Notes under the pieces: generated by a model
Told to the model about the DNA's origin: nothing
The model's database searches: none
The model's input: only the letters and a program-made list of their open reading frames with translations
NCBI GenBank assembly: GCA_963851295.1
Contig: CAWKOS010000009.1
Location: forward strand, 1-64,000
Direction: 5' to 3'
DNA from: JAOPZW01 sp963851295
GTDB lineage: Bacteria; Actinomycetota; Thermoleophilia; Solirubrobacterales; Solirubrobacteraceae
Length of the DNA stretch: 64,000 bases
Program-made: the position numbers and the translations under genes
Shown: in pieces, positions 8,789 through 17,232 of the stretch
Numbering within the stretch: the stretch's first letter is position 1
Layout of the letters: every line of letters starts with the position of its first letter

Positions 8789-9414
8789 CTACGTCAGCGC
8801 CTGCTGGCCCGGCCTGACGGTACGGATCGGGCCGGCGCCGAGGCGGACCCTGGTGGGACGGTCGCAGCTGATGGTCACGCCGTCCGGCGTCGCGTGTAGT
8901 TGCAGGAGCGACCCGCAATAGCGGACGCGCACGTCGAGCGAGGGCCACTCGGGCGGCAGGCAAGGGTCGATGCCGAGCGCGTCGGTGGCGGGGCGCAGCC
9001 CCATCATGCCGAGCGCCACCGCCCGCCACGTGTTGCCCATGGCGGCGGTGTGCAGCCCGGGTCTCGGCACGGCGCGCAGGTGCGGCAGGTCGATGAACGC
9101 GCTCTCGCGCAGCCAGTGCAGCGCCTTGCCGGGTCGTCCGGCCCGTGCCAGCGCCTCGGCGGCGGATCCCGGGGAGAGTGAGCTTTCATGGCATGTGCGT
9201 GGCTCGTAGAAGTTGAGGTTGGGCTGCAGGGAGCCGGGTGCGGTCTCGTTCGGCACGTTCAGGTGCAGCAGCAGCACATCGTTCTGCTTGACGACCTGAC
9301 TGCCAGCGGTCCGCTCATAGCCGAGTAGCCGCGGTGCTGAGAACGGCCGGTGGGCCACGTCGGCGGCGACGAGCGGCTCACGCTCGAAGAAGCCCGAGAA
9401 CTGCTCATAGATGC
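8789..9414 (-). pseudogene. C-terminal fragment of a GH65 family glycoside phosphorylase/hydrolase
   Basis: The remaining approximately 209 codons match the end of family 65 trehalose/maltose/kojibiose phosphorylases: IYEQFSGFFERE, LLGYERTAGSQVVKQNDVLL, NLNFYEPRTCHESSLSPG, then HTAAMGNTWRAVALGMMGLR and a beta-sandwich C-terminal domain. The upstream two-thirds, including the catalytic Glu region, are missing. The gene is cut exactly where the IS110-family left end begins (around 9415), so insertion followed by loss of the 5' part is the simplest history. No maltose or trehalose genes flank it. Confidence 0.85.
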
Positions 9415-9653
9415 GCTTGCTGTTTGGATTGGGCGTGTCGGTGACGTCCGACGCGGAGGTGATGTTCCCGACCGGGCGGCGAGCTGACTCTCATTGAGGC
9501 TGTCGGCCGGGCTAGGGCCTGACTTCCTTTTGTTTTGTCGCTCGTCGCCGGTCGGGGATGTCTGGCGTGACTTGATAGATGCGTGGCACCGCCTCGAGCA
9601 AGCCGTGTCCACCAGACGTCCGCCCCTGACGTATCAAGAGGAGGACGAGGGTC
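9415..9653 (+). ncRNA. Candidate IS110 bridge (seek) RNA in the left-end non-coding region
   Basis: IS110 elements are known to make a structured RNA from the non-coding end upstream of the recombinase gene; it pairs with both target and donor DNA. Here the 239 bases before the ATG hold no gene but are conserved with the second copy (43474-43712), including gtcgctcgtcgccggtcggg and tggcgtgacttgata. Differences cluster in short patches such as gatgcg versus ggagcg just after ttgata, where guide loops would be expected. The exact RNA ends cannot be set from sequence alone. Confidence 0.5.
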
Positions 9654-10712
9654 ATGATCGTGCTTGGCGCGGACACTCACAAGCGTTCGCACACGGTGGC
9701 CGCGGTGGCGGCCGCAACCGGCGAGCTGCTCGGCGAGCAGACCGTCCGGGTCGGCCGGCGCGGGTTCGGCGCGCTGTTGCGGTGGGCGCGCGGCCTTGAC
9801 GGCGACCGCGTGTGGGCGCTGGAGGACTGCCGGCACGTCTCGGGATCGCTGGAGCGGTTCTTGATCGAGCGCGGCGAACGGGTGTTGCGCATCCCGACGC
9901 ACCTGACCGCGAACGCACGCAAGAGCGCCCGCCAGCGCGGCAAGTCGGATCCGATCGACGCGGTCAACGTCGCCCGCGCCGCCCTGCAGGAGGGCCTGGA
10001 CGCGTTCCCGGCCGCGCACTTGGACGGGCCCGAGCTCGACGTGCGGCTGCTGGTCGACCACCGCGAACGGCTGGTCGGTCATCGCGTCGAGCTCAACAAC
10101 ACGCTGCTGTGGCATCTGCACGACCTGTGGCCCGAGCTGCGGCTGCCGGGCGGCGCATTGTTCTCGAAGAAGTGGAGCACGCGCATCGGCGGGCGGCTCG
10201 CCCGCGCGCAGCAGACGATGCGCGTTCGGATCGCGCGCGATGAGCTGCGCCGACTGCGCGAGCTCACCCAGGCGATCAACCAGCTCGAGCGCGAGATCAG
10301 CGAGCTCGTCGGGCAGATCGCACCGCAGCTGCTCAGCGAGCCGGGCTTCGGGCCGCTGATCGCCGCCAAGCTCGTCGGCGAGATCGCCGGCGCCCAGCGC
10401 TTCGCGACCCCGGCCAGGCTCGCCCGCGCGGCAGGCGTCGCACCGATCCCCGCCAGCTCGGGAAACACCCAGCGCCAGCGGCTCGACCGAGGCGGAAACC
10501 GCCAGATCAACGCGGCGCTGCACCGCGTGATCGTCACCCGCGCGCGCTGTCACCCGCAGACCCGCGACTACATCGCCCGCCGACGCGCCGAGGGCAAGAG
10601 CAGCCGCGAAGCGATCCGCTGCCTCAAGACCTACCTCGCCCGCCGCGTCTGGCGACTGCTGCAGCCGCCCACCCCCGCCCAGGACATCGACACCATCAAT
10701 TTCTTGACATAG
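9654..10712 (+). CDS. IS110-family transposase (DEDD recombinase)
   Basis: 352 residues, full length for the family. The N-terminal RuvC-like domain starts MIVLGADTHKRSHTVAA with the first catalytic Asp. It continues through RVWALEDCRHVSG (Glu/Asp) and RQRGKSDPIDAVNVARAAL (last Asp). The C-terminal Tnp_20 domain contains LLSEPGFGPLIAAKLVGEIA and AGVAPIPASSGNTQRQRL with the conserved serine, then GGNRQINAALHRVIV. Nothing in it looks broken, so it is probably still active. An aggagga motif lies about ten bases upstream of the ATG. Confidence 0.95.
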   Translation: MIVLGADTHKRSHTVAAVAAATGELLGEQTVRVGRRGFGALLRWARGLDGDRVWALEDCRHVSGSLERFLIERGERVLRIPTHLTANARKSARQRGKSDPIDAVNVARAALQEGLDAFPAAHLDGPELDVRLLVDHRERLVGHRVELNNTLLWHLHDLWPELRLPGGALFSKKWSTRIGGRLARAQQTMRVRIARDELRRLRELTQAINQLEREISELVGQIAPQLLSEPGFGPLIAAKLVGEIAGAQRFATPARLARAAGVAPIPASSGNTQRQRLDRGGNRQINAALHRVIVTRARCHPQTRDYIARRRAEGKSSREAIRCLKTYLARRVWRLLQPPTPAQDIDTINFLT

Positions 10713-10735
10713 AAGCGACAAGATGCGATAGCGGG

Positions 10736-11094
10736 ATGGGACGATCGACGCGGCGCGTGAGTTGGACGAATCTGAGCAGTGGCTGGAAACGGGCCGCCGA
10801 CGCCCGCCGCCACGTCATCCCGCTGCTCGACATCGGCGTCCTTCCAGAGGCGGCCGATGGTCTGCCTCAACCAGCACCCCGCGCCCCGTCGAGCCCGGCG
10901 CGACGACCTGATCGCCTTGCCTTCTACATGGGTTGTTGCGCGTATCGCGGGAAGGGCCGATTGAGTCGCGGCGAGTGCGCATGCATCGGCAAACGGGCTC
11001 TGCGTCGAGCGCCAGCGGGAGCGTGTTGCGGTCGTCGAAGGCGGGAGCGAGGCGTCTTGCGTGCTTGGGATTAGGCCGAGTGCTCCTCCTCGTC
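10736..11094. other. Spacer between two insertion sequences
   Basis: Contains dispersed repeat copy B and otherwise no supported gene. The IS1182-like element inserted into its right part, duplicating CGTC. Confidence 0.5.
10789..10965. repeat. Dispersed intergenic repeat, copy B
   Basis: Diverged duplicate of 6906-7080. The block 10897-10920 differs by one base from the 24-base core that is identical in copies A and C. It lies between the IS110 right end and the IS1182 left end. Confidence 0.7.
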
Positions 11095-12780
11095 GAGGCT
11101 GTCGGGAAAAGGGGGTGGTGTCCGGTCGGGTCGGGAGCCTTGCGGGCATGGGCGCGAGGTTCATCGGTGTTGATCGTGATCAGGTGTTCTTGATGCCGCC
11201 GTCGCTGCGTGACTGGGTGCCGGAAGGGCATCTGGTCTGGACGGTGCTCGACTCGGTCGAGGAGCTGGACTTGTCGGCGTTCTACGCGGCTTACCGCGCG
11301 GATGGTCATGGGCGGCCGGCTTACGAGCCGTCGATGATGGTCGGGCTGTTGCTTTACGCCTACGCGCGCGGGAACCGGTCGTCGCGGGCGATCGAGCGCG
11401 CGTGCGTCGAAGACGTCGCCTACCGCGTCGTCGCGGGCAACCTCGTGCCGGATCACTCGACGATCGCCGAGTTCCGTTGTCGCCACGAGCGGGCGCTGGG
11501 CGAGGTGTTCACCGGCGTCCTCGGGCTCTGCGCCCGCGCCGGCTTGGCGTCGGTCGGTGTCGTGGCGATCGACGGGACGAAGATGTCGGCCAACGCCTCG
11601 GTCAACGCCAACCGTGACTTTGGGCAGATCGCGCGCGAGATCCTCGAAGACGCGGCGGAGACAGACCGCCGCGAGGACGAGCTCTACGGACGCGAGCGCG
11701 GCGACGAGCTGCCCGAGCATCTACGCACCAGGGAGGGTCGGCGCAAGGCGTTGCGCGAGGCCAAGGAGCGTCTCGCGCGCGAGCGCGAGCAAGCCGCCGA
11801 GTCTGACGGCGACGAAGGCGACGGGGTGGCGCTCGAGCTGGACCCAGAGCGGTTCGTCACGCGCCCGCAGGGTCGCAGGGCCTGGGTCCGCGAGGGCCGC
11901 CGCGCCCTGGACGCCAAGCGCGAGCGCGAAGCGCGACCGATCGCGCAGGAACGCACCGACCGGCTCTTTGAGGCCTGCCGGCGCCTGGAGGAAGAGCTCG
12001 ATTTCGAGCACGCCTCACATCGCGCCTACGAGGCCTGGCGCGCGCGGGGGATCGCGAGCGACGGCACGAGCCGGATGGCGCGCGGATCGGTCAAGCCGCA
12101 CGAGCCCGCGCTGGCCCCGGCCGGGTTGATCAACACCACCGACCACGACTCGCGCGTCGTCCGCACGCACGGCCAGGCGCCGCTGCAGGGCTACAACGCC
12201 CAGCTCGCGGTCAACGACCACCAGATCGCCATCGCCGCCGAGGTCACCACGGAGTCGCCCGACTTCGGACACCTCGAGCCGATGGTCCGCGCCACCCAAC
12301 GCGAACTGCACGCGGCTGGCCTCAACGATCCCGACGTCGTGCTCGCCGACGCCGGCTACTGGCATCAGCGCCAGATGGAAAACGTCGTCAGCGACGGCAT
12401 GACCGTCCTCGTTCCCCCGGACGCCGGGCTGCGCAAAGACACCCGCCCCGGCTGGACCGGCGGGGTCTATGACTTCATGCGCCGCGCCCTGGCCAGCCCG
12501 GAAGGGCGCGCGCTCTACCGGCGCCGCCAGGTCACCATCGAGCCCGTGTTCGGCCAGATCAAGTTCAACCGCGCGATCAAACGCTTCCAACGCCGCGGCC
12601 GGGCGGCCTGCAGAAGCGAATGGCGACTCATCGCCGCCACCCACAACCTCCTCAAGCTCCACAGCCACCAGCTCGCCGCCGCAACCCCCTGAGCGGCGGT
12701 CGCGGCGCACCGCGCCGATCGCACCCGCCGGGCGGCGAGTCCGAGCTTCACCTCACTCGGCGACTTTTCCCGACAGCCTC
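11095..12780 (+). mobile_element. IS1182-like insertion sequence, complete, with target duplication
   Basis: Perfect 17-base terminal inverted repeats, gaggctgtcgggaaaag at 11095-11111 and its complement at 12764-12780, bracket a single transposase gene. The four bases CGTC directly precede the left repeat (11091-11094) and directly follow the right repeat (12781-12784), consistent with a 4-base target-site duplication. The intact ends and open frame suggest a recent insertion. Confidence 0.93.
11148..12692 (+). CDS. IS1182-family DDE transposase
   Basis: About 514 residues from the ATG at 11148, which gives the usual MGARFIGVDRDQVFLMPPSL beginning; an in-frame start at 11061 would lie outside the left inverted repeat and is rejected. 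The N-terminal DUF772 domain (YEPSMMVGLLLYAYARGNRS, DHSTIAEFRCRHE) is followed by the DDE catalytic strand VGVVAIDGTKMSANAS, a long charged insertion, LQGYNAQLAVNDHQI, the second strand DVVLADAGYWHQRQ, and the Glu region RRRQVTIEPVFGQIKFNRA. All expected catalytic positions are present and the element ends are intact. Confidence 0.95.
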   Translation: MGARFIGVDRDQVFLMPPSLRDWVPEGHLVWTVLDSVEELDLSAFYAAYRADGHGRPAYEPSMMVGLLLYAYARGNRSSRAIERACVEDVAYRVVAGNLVPDHSTIAEFRCRHERALGEVFTGVLGLCARAGLASVGVVAIDGTKMSANASVNANRDFGQIAREILEDAAETDRREDELYGRERGDELPEHLRTREGRRKALREAKERLAREREQAAESDGDEGDGVALELDPERFVTRPQGRRAWVREGRRALDAKREREARPIAQERTDRLFEACRRLEEELDFEHASHRAYEAWRARGIASDGTSRMARGSVKPHEPALAPAGLINTTDHDSRVVRTHGQAPLQGYNAQLAVNDHQIAIAAEVTTESPDFGHLEPMVRATQRELHAAGLNDPDVVLADAGYWHQRQMENVVSDGMTVLVPPDAGLRKDTRPGWTGGVYDFMRRALASPEGRALYRRRQVTIEPVFGQIKFNRAIKRFQRRGRAACRSEWRLIAATHNLLKLHSHQLAAATP

Positions 12781-13905
12781 CGTCCAACCCAGCACTCCGC
12801 GTGATGTCCCTGCGCGCCTCGCCGAACGCGATAGTCCCGGTGCCGAGGTCGATCGACACGTCAGCCTCGGCGTCGACGACAGCGCCGGCGCTCGCGCGCC
12901 CAAGCCGCCGGCGACCTTCACCCCGATCCCGCGATGACGGTGGAAGGTCTAAACCCCCGCGACGTCGCTCCTGTTCGTCGACGTGCGGCGGGCGCTTGCC
13001 TCGCTGCGCGGCCGGGAAGCGCGGTGGCGATGAGAAAATGCTGCCCGCCGGGGGAAGGGTGTAACGCTCGGCTTGCGGACGAGCCATGCGCATTGTTCGT
13101 GCTCCGGCGAGGTGGCGGCGCGGAGGCGCAGCGCGCCCTGGAGCTCTGGGACCGCTACAGGGGGACCACCGACGCAAAGCGCGGCCGCCGGTTTCTCCGG
13201 CGCTCCTATGAGCGCGCGCGTGACCGCGCACTCGGGAAGTGGACGCCGTGGGACCGGCCGACCGCGACGCGCCGCGTGAGCACTGCTTGACGCTTCTCGT
13301 GATCCGATGACGTCGCGGCTCAAGTCGCGGGAGATGCACGTCACCCAGGTCAACATCGAGACCTCGCGAAACAGGACGCCACGCACGCCAAGCTCGACGC
13401 CATCGCACAAACGCCTCGACCGACTCGAACTCGCAATGCCCGCTCCACCCGCCGGCACGGGATAGCGGCACCTGCAGCGGAGTGACTTAGGACCGTGCGT
13501 GTCGTTCTCGAGACCCTCATAAAGGGCCGTCAGGCGGCCAGACGAAGAGCGGAGCCTCCCGGGGCGGGAGCGAAGGGAAGACGGGCCTCCTCGAGATCGC
13601 TCCTCGGTGAACACGCGGAGCGTGCCACCGAGGAGGCCCTCCTTCATGGCAGTCCAAAGCGATAGCGAGCATGAGGCCGACCGTTCGTATTCACGACGTG
13701 ACGTTCGCGCTTGTGGTTCTGCCCGGGCGCACGTTCCGACCGCACGGGTGACCGTACGCGGGTGGAGTCGTTGCCGTCAGCCGATCGACGCCGTTCCGCC
13801 GAGCACGCCCGGTCGAGAGGCCGAGCGGCGAAGCGGATCAGCGCCTGTGCGTCGAGCCAGGGCCGGCGGCGTACGCTTGGCGCAGCTACGAAGGAAGGTG
13901 CGCAC
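12781..13905. other. Long gene-poor stretch with decayed DNA and a strong hairpin
   Basis: More than 1.1 kb without a recognisable gene. A + strand frame around 13030-13290 and a - strand frame around 12790-12960 have mixed composition that could be remnants, but no family is visible. The only clear structure is the hairpin at 13600-13635. Confidence 0.5.
13583..13639. other. Strong hairpin with a mutually exclusive alternative stem
   Basis: CTCCTCGGTG (13600-13609) pairs perfectly with CACCGAGGAG (13626-13635). Inside it CACGC (13612-13616) pairs with GCGTG (13620-13624) around a GGA loop, so the two stems stack. An 11-base repeat GGGCCTCCTCG (13583-13593) pairs with CGAGGAGGCCC (13629-13639), which uses the same 3' strand, so the two folds exclude each other. 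It could be a terminator or attenuator for either direction, or the palindromic tip of a lost mobile element. The nearest gene starts 267 bases downstream. Confidence 0.6.
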
Positions 13906-15558
13906 ATGTCGAGCGAACCCACCGCCACAGCCCCCGGGGACACCGGAGCGTCAGGCCGGGGGCGGCCGCTCACGTGGCGTGACGTCCAAGGTGAGACCCG
14001 ACGACACGCCGACGAGCTCATCAGCACCGAGGCCGAGGCCGCGGCTCTGCACGCCCTGCGCACGGCCACCGAGGAGACCGACGGTGACATGGAGCGGCAC
14101 ACCGTGCGCCAGTATTTGATCGCCGAGCGCCTCGCTGACACGGGCGGCGTCGCGTATGACCGTGAGCTGCTGCTCTGCGCCTCGTTCCTGCACGATGCGG
14201 GCCTCTATGGCCCCGCGAGCACGGGGGACGTCTACATCAAGGACTCCGCACGCTACGCCCGTCGAACGCTTGAACCATTCCGTTGGCCGGAGGAGCGCCT
14301 GCGACTCTGCCTCGACGCCTGCGAGCAGCACCACGCCTTCACCACGCGCTGGTCGATGGGAAATGAGGTCGAGCTCGTCCGCCGCTCCGACCTCGTCGAA
14401 GTGATCCCAGAGCTGATGCGCTTCGGCATCCCTCGTTCCTGGCTCAAGCGAGAGCTGTGGCACGCGGTGCCGCGGGCCGGCTTCTGGCCGGCCACCTGGG
14501 ACGTGACCCGGACCCACTGGCGACGGATGCTGCCGGGCATGTTCCGGCCGCCGAGGCCCGAGCGGGCGACCGGGATCGAGCCGCACAACCTGATGAAGGC
14601 GATCGTCCAAGACAAGTACGGCTCCCCTGACGTCCTGGAGCTCCGAGCTATCGACAAGCCGGTCCTCAAGGACGACGAGGTGCTCGTACGGGTCCGGGCG
14701 GCGGCCGTGAATATCGGTGACTGGCACTTGCTGAGGGGCGTGCCGTACGTCATGCGCGCGGTGTCGGGTCTGCGCAAGCCCAGGCGCGCGGTACCGGGAC
14801 TCGATATCGCCGGTCAGGTCGAGGAGGTCGGCAGAAACGTCAAGCAGTTTCGCCCGGGCGATGAGGTGTTCGGCTGGTGCGCGGGCGCCTTCGCCGAGTA
14901 TGCCGGTGCCGCGGAGAACAACCTCCTGCCGAAGCCGGCCAACCTCACGTTCGAGCAATCCGCGGCCGTCGGAGATTCCGCGTTCACCGCCCTCGCCGCC
15001 GTTCGCGATCAGGGGAAGGTGCAATCTGGGCAAAGAGTGTTGATCAACGGTGCGTCGGGCGGTGTCGGCACGTTCGCCGTGCAGATCGCGAAGTCGTTCG
15101 GCGCCGACGTGACCGGCGTCTGCAGCACGCGGAACGTCGACCTGGTCCGATCGATCGGCGCCGACGAGGTCATCGATTACACGAAGGAGGACTTCTCCCA
15201 GACCGAGCCGCGCTACGACGTGATGCTCGACCTGATTGGGAGCCGTTCGCTGTCGGACTGCCGGCGAGCGCTGACCCGGCGGGGCACGTACGTCGTGGTC
15301 GGCGTGCGGGACCTCGGTCGTTGGTTCGGGCTCGCTCGTCAGGTCAAAGCGCTACTGCTGTCGCCGCTCGTGCGCCAGCGGATGCGGGTGTTCGTCGTGA
15401 GGCACAACAGGGAGGACCTGGCTGTTCTGAAGGAGCTCGTCGAGGCCAAGAAGGTCGCGCCGGTCATCGATCGGCGCTACGAGTTGAGTGAGGTCCCCGA
15501 AGCCCTTCGACACCAGGGAGAAGGACACACCCGAGGAAAGATCGTCATCGCCGTGTGA
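13906..15558 (+). CDS. HD-domain phosphohydrolase fused to zinc-free MDR/quinone oxidoreductase
   Basis: 550 residues in one open frame. Residues about 60-215 form an HD-type metal hydrolase: MERHTVRQYLIAERLADTGG, then YDRELLLCASFLHDAGLYGP (the HD pair) and CEQHHAFTTRWSMGNEVELV. From residue 230 (MKAIVQDKYGSPDVLELRAI) a complete medium-chain reductase follows: VPGLDIAGQVEEVG, FRPGDEVFGWC, and the NADP motif VLINGASGGVGTFAVQIAKS. The ATG at 13906 has a good ribosome site (aaggaagg). The fusion is in frame with no intervening stop, but an internal ATG at 14593 would start a normal-length MDR protein, so either a true fusion or two run-together genes is possible. Confidence 0.85.
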   Translation: MSSEPTATAPGDTGASGRGRPLTWRDVQGETRRHADELISTEAEAAALHALRTATEETDGDMERHTVRQYLIAERLADTGGVAYDRELLLCASFLHDAGLYGPASTGDVYIKDSARYARRTLEPFRWPEERLRLCLDACEQHHAFTTRWSMGNEVELVRRSDLVEVIPELMRFGIPRSWLKRELWHAVPRAGFWPATWDVTRTHWRRMLPGMFRPPRPERATGIEPHNLMKAIVQDKYGSPDVLELRAIDKPVLKDDEVLVRVRAAAVNIGDWHLLRGVPYVMRAVSGLRKPRRAVPGLDIAGQVEEVGRNVKQFRPGDEVFGWCAGAFAEYAGAAENNLLPKPANLTFEQSAAVGDSAFTALAAVRDQGKVQSGQRVLINGASGGVGTFAVQIAKSFGADVTGVCSTRNVDLVRSIGADEVIDYTKEDFSQTEPRYDVMLDLIGSRSLSDCRRALTRRGTYVVVGVRDLGRWFGLARQVKALLLSPLVRQRMRVFVVRHNREDLAVLKELVEAKKVAPVIDRRYELSEVPEALRHQGEGHTRGKIVIAV

Positions 15559-16040
15559 GGGCTAAACGCCGCTCGGGTCACGCGATCTTGGTACTTAGCA
15601 AGCTGGAGCGGGAGGCTCCGGCGAACTTCCAGCGCGTCAAGGGCGTCGTTGGCCGGGATGCGGCGGAGCACGCTTACTTCGCGCGACGAGCGAGCATGTC
15701 GGCTCCCGCGCGCCACACGCTCGCGATGAACGAGGACCAGGCGCCCGCCGGCGCTCGATGGGAGACCGTGCCGCTCCGGCATCCATGAGAGCGGCGGCGA
15801 CAGGCGGACTGTTCCTATCCATGTCGGACGCCGTCGCGTCGGGCGCGGCTGGGGTGCCAATCAGGCCGACGATCCAGGCGAGGACGTAGACCGCCCCGGA
15901 GGTGGTGACGGCGATGTGACTGCCTCGTAGGCGGGGTTAGCAGTGGCCACGGCGCCGGCACCGATCGGCCAATTCGACACTCCAGCGCACGCGGCGCAGG
16001 TCAGCGGCGAGAGGATGCCGACGCCGAGCGCGACACCGCC
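15559..16040. other. Decayed intergenic stretch
   Basis: Holds a short - strand membrane-protein remnant (listed separately) and otherwise no supported gene. Confidence 0.45.
15780..15919 (-). pseudogene. N-terminal remnant of a small membrane protein
   Basis: On the - strand the reading TTSGAVYVLAWIVGLIGTPA, followed by PDATASDMDRNSPPVAAALM, resembles the first transmembrane helix and loop of hypothetical actinobacterial membrane proteins. No start codon in a sensible place is seen, and after about 45 codons the frame turns Arg/Pro-rich. Probably a gene fragment left by a deletion. Confidence 0.35.
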
Positions 16041-16380
16041 GTCCGAAACGGCGGTCTGCGCGTGGCGGTCGACCGTCGGGACGCCGACCGCATGACCGTG
16101 ACGCTCGCCGGCGATTGCGACGGGGGCAGCGGTGAGCAGTTCGCCGCGCAGCTCGCGCCCTTCGAGCAGAAGCGCCGGCGACGATCGACATAGACCTGCG
16201 CGAGACGAGATTCATCGACTCCGCGGGGCTCGCCCAGTTGATCGGCGCTTACCAGGCGCGCCCGCGACGAGCAACGGCGCGTCGTGCTGGTCACCGGCGC
16301 GGCCGATCGACCGCCTCCTCGCCCTCAGCAGCGCCGACCAGATCCTGGACACTACCCGCGATCCAGTCGCCCTCGACTGA
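16041..16380 (+). pseudogene. Degenerate STAS-domain antagonist with three frameshifts
   Basis: Reading frames 3, 2, 3 and 1 in turn reconstructs an anti-anti-sigma domain. LRVAVDRRDADRMTVTLAG and GSGEQFAAQLAPFEQ are in frame 3. After about 16175, ATIDIDLRETRFIDSAGLAQ then LIGAYQ are in frame 2, with the DSAG phosphosite. DEQRRVVLVTGA follows in frame 3 and PIDRLLALSSADQILDTT in frame 1 ends at TGA 16380. Three separate shifts in about 110 codons make a real dead gene more likely than sequencing error. It differs from the two functional STAS genes at 2.1-2.8 kb. Confidence 0.75.
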
Positions 16381-16722
16381 GCACGGTTCGGCGCCGCGCG
16401 AACGGGAGGGATTACCGCACGCCGAAGGGCGGGACGCGACTCGTTTCCACCCCGACGCGACCGGGGCGACGCGACGAGACTGCGGCTGGCGCACCGGTGT
16501 GCATGCGCACTTCCGTGCGCCTCGCTCGCATCTGCCGCACTGAAGACAGGATCCGCGCTCTCGGAATCCAAGGCGTAGCGACGGCGCGCCTACAGTGGCA
16601 CCACGGCGGGTGCGGTCGAGAACCGATGCGACGCCGTTGAGAACCCCTACTCGGGCGACATACGACTACGGATGTATCGCGGCCGCCGAGGCGGTACGAC
16701 ATGCCGCGAAGGAGGTGTTGTG
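16381..16722. other. Intergenic region upstream of the copper-associated membrane gene
   Basis: 342 bases with no supported gene; the last part carries the ribosome site aaggaggtg (near 16709) for the next gene. Promoter elements could not be assigned with confidence. Confidence 0.45.
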
Positions 16723-17178
16723 ATGAGTGCCACGAAGACCGCGCCTCGCGCTCACGGAGCGGCGACCGCGTCGCTCAAGCAGGTCGGACATTTCGCCCTG
16801 CACTTCGCCGAGATGTGTGCCCCGATGTGCATCGGCTTCGCCGTCGGCGATCTCCTGTACTTCTGGCTCGCGAGCCTTGCCGGCTATTCCGAGCCCTTCA
16901 GCGAACTGCCCTACCTGTCCGTCCTCGTGGTCACCGTCTCGATGACGGCGCCGATGACGGCCTGGATGCTCTACCGCGGGATGCCTGACCGGGCGATCGC
17001 GGAGATGTCGGCTGCGATGCCGATCGTCGCGATCGTGCTCGTCGGCCTCAGTTTGCTCGGTGCCCTGCCGAAGGATGGCCTCGCGTTGCTGGAGCACGGG
17101 TTGATGATGCCGGCGATGCTGATCCCGATGCTTCTGCGCCTCGACATCTACAGCGGCGGCGCCGACAGTGGCGTCTAA
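16723..17178 (+). CDS. Small four-helix membrane protein with MCxxMC motif
   Basis: 151 residues with about four hydrophobic segments. Near residue 28 it has HFALHFAEMCAPMCIGFAVG, a His-x-x-Glu-Met-Cys-x-x-Met-Cys arrangement at the start of the first helix. A second Met-rich patch (LMMPAMLIPMLLRLD) closes the protein. Met and Cys in such spacing can bind Cu(I), and the gene sits next to a multicopper oxidase cluster, so a copper role is plausible but inferred. The start has an excellent Shine-Dalgarno (aaggaggtg). No named family is recognised. Confidence 0.75.
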   Translation: MSATKTAPRAHGAATASLKQVGHFALHFAEMCAPMCIGFAVGDLLYFWLASLAGYSEPFSELPYLSVLVVTVSMTAPMTAWMLYRGMPDRAIAEMSAAMPIVAIVLVGLSLLGALPKDGLALLEHGLMMPAMLIPMLLRLDIYSGGADSGV

Positions 17179-17232
17179 CGCAAGACACGAGCCGCGCCGT
17201 CGTCGGTGACGTGCGGGATCATCGGGACCGCG

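Larger units (their letters stand above)
9415..10735 (+). mobile_element. IS110-family insertion sequence, apparently complete
   Basis: The limits were set by comparison with the second, split copy at 41253-43712. Similarity starts at gcttgctgttt (9415 / 43712) and ends after agatgcga-agcgg (10735 / 41253). It contains one DEDD transposase gene, a long 239-base non-coding left end and a short right end. No terminal inverted repeats are seen, as expected for IS110. The left edge interrupts a GH65 gene. Confidence 0.8.

Noticed and set aside
9405..10721. 438-codon - strand frame across the IS110 element
   Set aside because: Shadow of the transposase gene.
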